Shown here one piece after another: positions 62,395 through 64,000 of a DNA stretch of 64,000 nucleotides. Made by a program: the position numbers and the translations under genes. The notes beneath the pieces were generated by a model that saw only the letters and a program-made list of their open reading frames with translations, had not been told where the DNA came from and did no database searches. The DNA comes from Rhizobium sp. AAP43 (GTDB taxonomy: Bacteria > Pseudomonadota > Alphaproteobacteria > Rhizobiales > Rhizobiaceae): NCBI RefSeq assembly GCF_001296045.1, contig NZ_LJHS01000009.1:62001-126000 (forward strand). The letters run 5' to 3'. The first letter of the stretch is position 1; each line of letters opens with the position of its first letter.

Positions 62395-62751
62395 TCACAT
62401 CAGCTTTTGACCACTGGCGACAGGCCGTTCAACAGCGGTCAGCACGATTGCGCCATTTTCGTCTTCGAAGCCGAGCGTGAGAACTTCCGAACGGAAGGGG
62501 CCAATCTGGCGCGGCGGAAAATTGACGACGCCAAGCACCTGCCGGCCCACCAGCGTCTCCGGCGTGTAGTGCACGGTGATCTGCGCGGATGACTTCTTCA
62601 CGCCGATGTCAGGGCCGAAATCGATCTTCAGCTTGAAGGCTGGCTTGCGCGCTTCCGGAAAGCTCTCGACCTCAATGATCGTGCCGACCCGGATATCAAC
62701 CTTCTCGAAATCGGCAAAGGTGATGGTGGTTGTCTCCGGCGTATTCGTCAC
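62395..62751 (-). CDS. csaA: tRNA-binding domain protein, CsaA-like
   Basis: 118 residues forming one OB-fold tRNA-binding domain: [69 protein letters not shown]. CsaA is a secretion-related chaperone in some bacteria. The GTG start overlaps the proC stop by four bases (GTGA), so it is translated after proC on the same mRNA. Confidence 0.87.
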   Translation of the reverse strand: MTNTPETTTITFADFEKVDIRVGTIIEVESFPEARKPAFKLKIDFGPDIGVKKSSAQITVHYTPETLVGRQVLGVVNFPPRQIGPFRSEVLTLGFEDENGAIVLTAVERPVASGQKLM

Positions 62752-63566
62752 TGCGCCAGTTCCTCAGCCCTTTTGCGTGCCGCCTCGATGGCCACATCGA
62801 ACAACGGCTGCATTCCGTCGGACGCCATCAGCACGGAGAGCGCAGCCGCAGTCGTGCCGCCGGGCGATGTCACATTCTTGCGCAGCGTATCGGCAGGGTC
62901 GGGGGACTGGTGTAGCAGTTCACCAGCCCCCGCGACCGTTTCCCGCGCGAGACGCATGGCAAGGTCCGCCGGCAGGCCGGATTTCCGCCCTGCCTCTGCC
63001 ATGCACTCGACGAGATAAAAAACATAGGCCGGACCGCTGCCTGAAAGCGCAGTCACAGCATTGATAGCATCTTCGCTGTCGACCCATTCGACGGGCCCGG
63101 AAACCTTGAGCAGACGATGAACCACATCGCGCTGCGCCTCGCTGACTGCGGCATTGGCGAATGCGCCGGTCACGCCGCGACCGATCATCGCTGGCGTATT
63201 CGGCATGGCGCGCACCATGGCCGCTTCGCCCAGATGGCTCTCCATCGAAGCTAAGGTCTTGCCGGCCGCCACAGACACGACTGTTGTCTGCGGACCAACG
63301 AGGCTCTTCAGTCCCGGAAGAACGGCATCCATGACCTGGGGCTTCAGCGCAAGGAAGAGAATGTCAGCTTTGAGATTATCAGGCGCCGAAACCGAGTGGC
63401 GCGCCCCCGCATCGCGGATCTTCGCCATCGTCGTCTCGGATGGACCGGGATCAACAATCGTTACGGAAGACCCCGGCACGCCACTCTTCAGCCAGCCGGA
63501 CAGCATGGCGCCGCCCATATTGCCAGCGCCGACGAGAACGATCTGCCCGAAAGCGGATTGCGTCAT
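62748..63566 (-). CDS. proC: Pyrroline-5-carboxylate reductase
   Basis: 272 residues. Rossmann start [20 protein letters not shown] (about 10-28), [27 protein letters not shown] and the C-terminal dimerisation segment [21 protein letters not shown] with [30 protein letters not shown]. Converts pyrroline-5-carboxylate to proline with NADPH. It overlaps csaA by four bases and lies two bases after the YbjN gene, giving a YbjN-proC-csaA operon. Confidence 0.96.
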   Translation of the reverse strand: MTQSAFGQIVLVGAGNMGGAMLSGWLKSGVPGSSVTIVDPGPSETTMAKIRDAGARHSVSAPDNLKADILFLALKPQVMDAVLPGLKSLVGPQTTVVSVAAGKTLASMESHLGEAAMVRAMPNTPAMIGRGVTGAFANAAVSEAQRDVVHRLLKVSGPVEWVDSEDAINAVTALSGSGPAYVFYLVECMAEAGRKSGLPADLAMRLARETVAGAGELLHQSPDPADTLRKNVTSPGGTTAAALSVLMASDGMQPLFDVAIEAARKRAEELAQ

Positions 63567-63568
63567 GC

Positions 63569-64000
63569 TCAGGCTTCTCCAACCGTCTCGAACAGAACCG
63601 CGTCCATGGCGGACTTGGCGTCCATGCCGGACCAGACGACGAACTGAAAAGCCTGGTAATAGGCTTCACAGGCTTCGACGGCAGAGGAAAGAAGCACTTC
63701 GACTTGGCGATTGGTCGGCTCTGCGCCGCCGGCAAGCAGCAGCGACTGACGGAAGATCACCACGTCCTCGTTCCGCCACAGGTCGAAATGCCCCATCAGC
63801 ACCTGACCATTGACGAAGGACAGAAGGCGGATGACTTCATTGACGCGCGCCTCGGGAATCTTCAAGTCGAAGGCGGAGGCCAGATGCAGCGCTTCGAACT
63901 CCTCCATCCAGGAGAACGAGACCTGATAATCCGACCAACGGCCGGAGACGGTCATCGCGAGTTCGTCTTCGCCGGAACGCTCGAACGACCAATCATTGGT
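63569..64000 (-). CDS. YbjN-domain protein (5' end outside window)
   Basis: The frame reads through 144 codons to the edge with no stop; an internal ATG at 63955 is not the start, since conserved residues (DWSFERSGEDELA) lie before it. The YbjN/sensory-type domain is seen in GRWSDYQVSFSWMEEFEALHLASAFD, EVIRLLSFVNGQVLMGHFDLW and QFVVWSGMDAKSAMDAVLFETV. YbjN proteins are linked to type III secretion chaperone-like folds and stress in bacteria, with no agreed function. It heads the proC-csaA string. Confidence 0.85.
   Translation of the reverse strand, partial: TNDWSFERSGEDELAMTVSGRWSDYQVSFSWMEEFEALHLASAFDLKIPEARVNEVIRLLSFVNGQVLMGHFDLWRNEDVVIFRQSLLLAGGAEPTNRQVEVLLSSAVEACEAYYQAFQFVVWSGMDAKSAMDAVLFETVGEA

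Overview
The window is chromosomal DNA (GC-rich, roughly 60%) from an alphaproteobacterium of the Rhizobiaceae (Rhizobium/Agrobacterium/Sinorhizobium relatives). The evidence is gene content: trxB followed by an LsrB/VtlR-type LysR gene and an AbcR-like antisense-type sRNA, a GSII-type glutamine synthetase (glnII) divergent from the small gene gstI, bdhA joined to xdhAB, bacA, a petP-petR-like regulator pair, a BA14K protein, and OpgC. The species cannot be fixed by eye. No rRNA, tRNA, CRISPR array, prophage or insertion sequence was recognised.

Layout. 0-5 kb: the 5' end of a polysaccharide pyruvyl transferase-like gene, an Lrp regulator, trxB-lsrB, the sRNA with its promoter, and an ArsR regulator with an old-yellow-enzyme gene. 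5-12.9 kb: an SDR/LysR divergent pair, opgC, a secreted sugar dehydrogenase, aspartate aminotransferase and a cold-shock gene. 13-15.7 kb: a BA14K gene, a broken recent copy of its 3' end, bacA and a small conserved gene. 15.7-24.2 kb: map, a flavin monooxygenase-like gene, then bdhA-xdhA-xdhB and xdhC.

24.2-40.4 kb is mainly a purine and ureide nitrogen-salvage region. It holds guaD (guanine to xanthine), xdhABC (xanthine to urate), puuD (urate oxidation), uraH and uraD (to allantoin), puuE (to allantoate), alc (to ureidoglycolate) and allA (to glyoxylate plus urea). Two LysR regulators and a DUF1989 gene lie among them. glnII, which assimilates ammonium, and its presumed repressor gstI sit in the middle, with a good sigma-54 promoter and an NtrC-type palindrome between them. 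A MNT/HEPN (MntA-HepT) toxin-antitoxin pair lies directly in front of allA-uraH.

40-64 kb: a 2H-phosphoesterase-like gene, a two-gene divergent arrangement resembling a split MnmC, a large six-PAS hybrid kinase divergent from an MttB-like methyltransferase, a chemotaxis receptor, a WYL regulator with an AlkD-like gene, a PepSY/cytochrome b561/two-component module, a DEAD-box helicase, a glyoxalase-II-like hydrolase, a MarR-OmpR-histidine kinase set, csaA-proC and the 3' part of a YbjN gene.

Nothing here is a plainly new multi-gene system. The points most worth a second look are the sRNA locus with its palindromic operator, the toxin-antitoxin pair inside the ureide gene string, the split MnmC with start codons 2 bp apart, and the duplicated BA14K tail beside bacA.
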